A stretch of DNA of 64,000 nucleotides from Bolinopsis microptera (Eukaryota > Ctenophora > Tentaculata > Lobata > Bolinopsidae): positions 6,596,483-6,660,482 of the forward strand of contig NC_087077.1 in NCBI RefSeq assembly GCF_026151205.1, given 5' to 3'. Of the stretch, positions 61,701 through 64,000 are shown in pieces. The notes under the pieces are model-generated. The model saw only the letters and a list, made by a program, of their open reading frames with translations. It searched no databases and was not told where the DNA came from. Made by a program: the position numbers and the translations under genes. How positions within the stretch are numbered: position 1 is the first letter of the stretch; each line of letters starts with the position of its first letter.

Positions 61701-62603
61701 CCTGTCTAGAAAAGTAATGTTTTAGAGTTCCTGTTTTAGAGTTTCTGTTTTAGAGAAGTTATGTTTTAGAGTTCCTGATTTAGAGTTCCTGTATTAGAGT
61801 TCCTGTTGTAGAGAAGTAATGTTATAGAGTTCCTGTTTTAGAATTCCTGTTTTAGAGTTCCTGTCTAGAGAAGTAATGTTTTAGAGTTCCTGTTTTAGAG
61901 TTCCTGTCTAGATAGATAGATAAGAGAAGTAATGTTTTCAGTTACTGGAGGATGAGGAGGAAGATTCCCATCCTTTCTACAGAACAGCTATAAACTTTAA
62001 CTGTTACAAGACCAGTCACCGCATCGTGGAAATAAGGTAGGTGAGGGGTAGTGAAACTAGTAGGTCTGAAATAAGGTAGGTGAGGGTATAATCTAACAGG
62101 TCGTGAAATAAGGAAGGTGAGGGTAGTGAACTATTAGTCAGGGGGGGGGGAAAAATGTAAGGTAGGTGAGGGGTATTGAAACTAGCAGGTCTGAAATAAG
62201 GTAGGTGAGGGGTATTGAAACTAGCAGGTCCCTGAAAATAAGTATGAGAGGGGTAGTGAAACTATAGTCCTGGATAAAATAAGGTAGGTGAGGGGTAGTG
62301 AAACTAGTAGGTCTGAAATAAGGTAGGTGAGGGGTATTGAAACTAGCAGGTCTGAAATAAGATCAGTAAAACTAGCTGCCATGTGTAGTACCTTTAATTT
62401 GTATTAATTAAATTCAGTAATCAGTATTAACATCGGTAATATAGTATTACCATTGAAATTATAACTTTATTTCTTGAGTATCTCATATTCATTTCAGATA
62501 CAACGAAGGTCCAATATCTAAACGTGCTACAATCAAGATAAAGAATTACAATCACATAATCAAGGGAATTGAGAATTATTTGATCGGAGTACGGTACTCG
62601 TAG
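55709..62603 (+). CDS. Unrecognised five-exon gene (5' end uncertain)
   Basis: Exons 55709-55735, 55780-55856, 57318-57427, 61942-62036 and 62498-62603 join with consistent phases and GT...AG borders into 415 bases (about 137 residues), ending TAG at 62601-62603. The product reads YDSCRRDIQ, then [20 protein letters not shown], then [20 protein letters not shown], then an acidic LLEDEEEDS, and ends [11 protein letters not shown]. It looks soluble and beta-rich; no family recognised. No start codon is assigned, so exons upstream are missing; the first exon, with a 44-bp intron, is the least certain. The third intron (4.5 kb) holds a broken thrombospondin/lectin gene, the second a MITE. Confidence 0.65.
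55780..55856 (+). CDS. Unrecognised gene, exon B
   Basis: 77 bases, acceptor TTTCACAG, donor GTAAATA. Encodes [20 protein letters not shown] and YNIPA. Confidence 0.7.
56419..57225. mobile_element. 0.8-kb MITE with TA flanks
   Basis: Ends CCTTACTCGGGATTATTA and its inverse, with TA on each side (56417-56418 and 57226-57227). Subterminal parts are also inverted copies (AATTTCGCCATATTTTTCCC and ACCGGTCGTTAATAAACCCG lie near both ends, in direct orientation). No frame. Located in the second intron of the unrecognised gene. Confidence 0.75.
57318..57427 (+). CDS. Unrecognised gene, exon C
   Basis: 110 bases, acceptor TTTACAG, donor GTAACT. Encodes [31 protein letters not shown] and ITQYK. Confidence 0.75.
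58052..58990 (+). pseudogene. Broken secreted gene: Cys-rich, Pro-Glu linker, TSP1 and bulb-lectin-like parts
   Basis: Starts with a good signal peptide ([20 protein letters not shown]), then a Cys-rich stretch and an EPEPEPQP repeat, ending at TGA 58412-58414. A thrombospondin type 1 domain ([19 protein letters not shown]) follows from 58461 in another frame; its second half ([11 protein letters not shown]) is back in the first frame after an indel near 58582. After TAG at 58685-58687 come bulb-lectin-type repeats ([32 protein letters not shown]) in shifting frames. The order suggests a secreted or mucus lectin; at least five breaks make it a pseudogene, unless the sequence is faulty here. 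It has no visible introns, so it may be a retrocopy. Confidence 0.75.
58277..58393 (+). repeat. 24-bp coding repeat (EPEPEPQP)
   Basis: About five copies of a unit reading CCTGAACCTGAACCACAACC, in frame within the pseudogene. Low-complexity linker. Confidence 0.9.
60228..60335. repeat. 25-bp repeat, four copies
   Basis: Four copies of CTTGTGAGGGCAGCAACAAG followed by GGGTG; the last is shortened. The minus-strand frame across it is an artefact. Confidence 0.92.
60585..61070 (+). repeat. G-rich ~30-35-bp minisatellite
   Basis: About 14 irregular copies of GTCAGGTAGAGTGTAGAGCG followed by G8-14. Many small indels, unlike other arrays here. Confidence 0.9.
61537..61912. repeat. 15-bp TTTTAGAGTTCCTG minisatellite
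   Basis: About 20 copies of AGAGTTCCTGTTTT mixed with an insert AGAAGTAATGTTTT. It ends 30 bp before exon D of the unrecognised gene. Confidence 0.92.
61942..62036 (+). CDS. Unrecognised gene, exon D
   Basis: 95 bases, acceptor TTTTCAG, donor GTAGGTGAGG. Encodes [20 protein letters not shown] and [11 protein letters not shown]. The donor and the last exon bases are repeated downstream as a minisatellite. Confidence 0.75.
62026..62362 (+). repeat. ~39-bp minisatellite containing a splice donor
   Basis: About eight copies of a unit holding GAAATAAGGTAGGTGAGGGG and GTGAAACTAGTAGGTCT. The first copy spans the end of exon D and its donor (AATAAG|GTAGGTGAGG). Confidence 0.92.
62498..62603 (+). 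CDS. Unrecognised gene, exon E (last)
   Basis: Acceptor ATTTCAG. Encodes [20 protein letters not shown], then [14 protein letters not shown] and TAG. A poly(A) signal candidate (AATAAAA) lies near 63033. Confidence 0.75.
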
Positions 62604-63889
62604 TACCGCTGTCTAGTAGCTGGAATAACATGACCCATGTTGCTGCCAGGTTGACAACCCGAGATTTAGATTGTTTGTTGAGATAGTGGATGTTGTTGAA
62701 TCTACATATTGTTCATTTATTTTGGGAGATCGTTTCAACCGGATCAATTTGAAATTATTAATTTGGTGATTTAATCTAACCCATGCAATGTGTGTCTCAT
62801 ATCCGCGTAGTGAAAAGCGGGGAGGTGTTTAATAGTACAGGGGAGGTGTCTAATAGTACACCCCCCTAATAGTACTTAGTATTACTAATAGTACTAAGTA
62901 CGGGTTGAGCAAGTTTTACGATAATCAATTGTTTTTACTCTGAGTTTATGATCTATTTATATATTTTATTGGTTACTCAATTATTATGTTGATAAGTGAG
63001 TATGTCTGCTATTCATCGAATTTCTTGTCCAATAAAATAATATTAATTGTTTATAGTTGAAATTTTTAATGATCTAGGAACACTTGACGGTATAGTTTTA
63101 ATTTTGATTAAGAAAATTAATCTGAAAGAATGTGTTTATCTTGAAAATGAAAATTAAGTTATTAAAACTACTGTCTTATTGTTTATCATAATTAATAAGT
63201 GTTTAACTTGAATTACAGATTGGGAACGTTCCTAGTAACAACTCACAACTACCTGCAGAAGTGTCTACCTAGAAAAAAGATGATTTTGCAAAAAATGTGA
63301 TTTATGCTTTTTAAAAATGCCTTATGAATATTATTATTTACTATGTCATATCGTTCGTATCGGAACTGGATACAAAGTTACTACTGTTACCATGGTTAAC
63401 ACAGACGACACATGTTTTGGGAGTAGCCCTTACATATTGATATACCACTCGGGCACTCGATGTTTTGAAAGTTACATCCTTCAAAGAGCCCATGCACAAC
63501 GATGTTTTGTGTGTAAAATCTCGCAATGCTGTGTTTTTATTTATTTAAATAAACCTGTTAAATTTACAAACCTTTTAAAGTAAAAAGTTGAAATTTTCAT
63601 TTTTCAGGCTTGTTTTGACCATTGCGTTGTTTTGATACTTGACATGAAATTGTTCTCAGAATTCTAGATATTTTACCTGGTACCGTTTTGGCAGTGTGAA
63701 CTGGTACACGTGTGACATAAGCACGCTCCACTATATTATCTTAAATACAATTATGAATTTTTGGTTGGTTTGGGGGGGGTTGGTTGGTATTGTGGTGTCT
63801 ACAATCGTACAGGCAAATAATTGTAAGGTAACATACTTGTTAATACTCTCTTGGATTGCAAATCATTCGTATACCACATAATGTTATGT
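62604..63889. other. Downstream flank, no gene supported
   Basis: 3' untranslated part of the unrecognised gene is likely here, followed by AT-rich sequence. Short frames at 63317-63583 and 63696-63881 lack splice or domain support. Confidence 0.4.
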
Positions 63890-63985
63890 GCTCGAATAAG
63901 CGTGTCTTATACCTTGTCTAGTGAACCTGGCCTCATATATGAGGCCAGGTTCACTAGACAAGGTATAAGACACGCTTATTCGAGC
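63890..63985. repeat. 96-bp perfect palindrome
   Basis: Two 48-base arms with no mismatch and no spacer, centred at CATATATG (63934-63941), beginning GCTCGAATAAGCGTGTCTTA. Can form a cruciform or a long RNA hairpin. Confidence 0.95.
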
Positions 63986-64000
63986 AGTATATATACTCCT

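Overview
The window looks like a piece of nuclear genome from an early-branching invertebrate animal. Genes have introns with GT...AG borders. There is a GRB2-type adaptor gene (restricted to animals and their closest relatives), an intron-less rhodopsin-like receptor, a decayed secreted gene with thrombospondin type 1 and bulb-lectin-like pieces, and very many transposons and minisatellites. The thrombospondin plus lectin combination and the AT-rich, repeat-dense style make a cnidarian my best guess, but nothing here proves the phylum.

Layout. 1-311 is a 19-bp minisatellite. 536-8822 is one large, almost perfect palindrome. Each arm carries the same pair of divergent genes: a 336-residue C2H2 protein and a shorter frame broken by one stop codon. 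The right arm has a later 2.0-kb TTAA-flanked transposon insertion, and the left arm preserves the empty site. 10768-25342 (minus strand) is a complete GRB2 orthologue that I rebuilt from eight small coding exons; its first coding exon is duplicated. Its introns hold a ~605-bp satellite, several minisatellites, a TIR element that split a 15-bp minisatellite, and a second copy of the 2.0-kb TTAA element. 27499-28580 is a TIR element with the same motif repeated inside it. 28828-29902 is a miniature LTR element (TRIM type). 30290-32400 holds a degenerate motif series. About 32750-39950 is a non-LTR retrotransposon with two intact frames (PHD/zinc-knuckle ORF1 and endonuclease-reverse transcriptase ORF2). 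45203-46150 is a GPCR. 47976-48512 is a mariner-like MITE filled by a 13-bp satellite. 48938-51970 is a second fold-back element. 52082-55350 is a very G-rich minisatellite. 55709-62603 (plus strand) is an unrecognised five-exon gene with a MITE and a broken thrombospondin/lectin pseudogene in its introns. The window ends in a 96-bp perfect palindrome.

Two points stand out. The palindromic element at 536-8822, with identical coding modules on both arms, is the best candidate for an undescribed mobile or virus-like entity. Second, tandem repeats start at, or within a few tens of bases downstream of, about half of the 5' splice sites I could place, and in one case the repeat unit contains the splice donor itself. 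The GRB2 exons act as one signalling adaptor (SH3-SH2-SH3); the other host genes show no obvious functional link to it.
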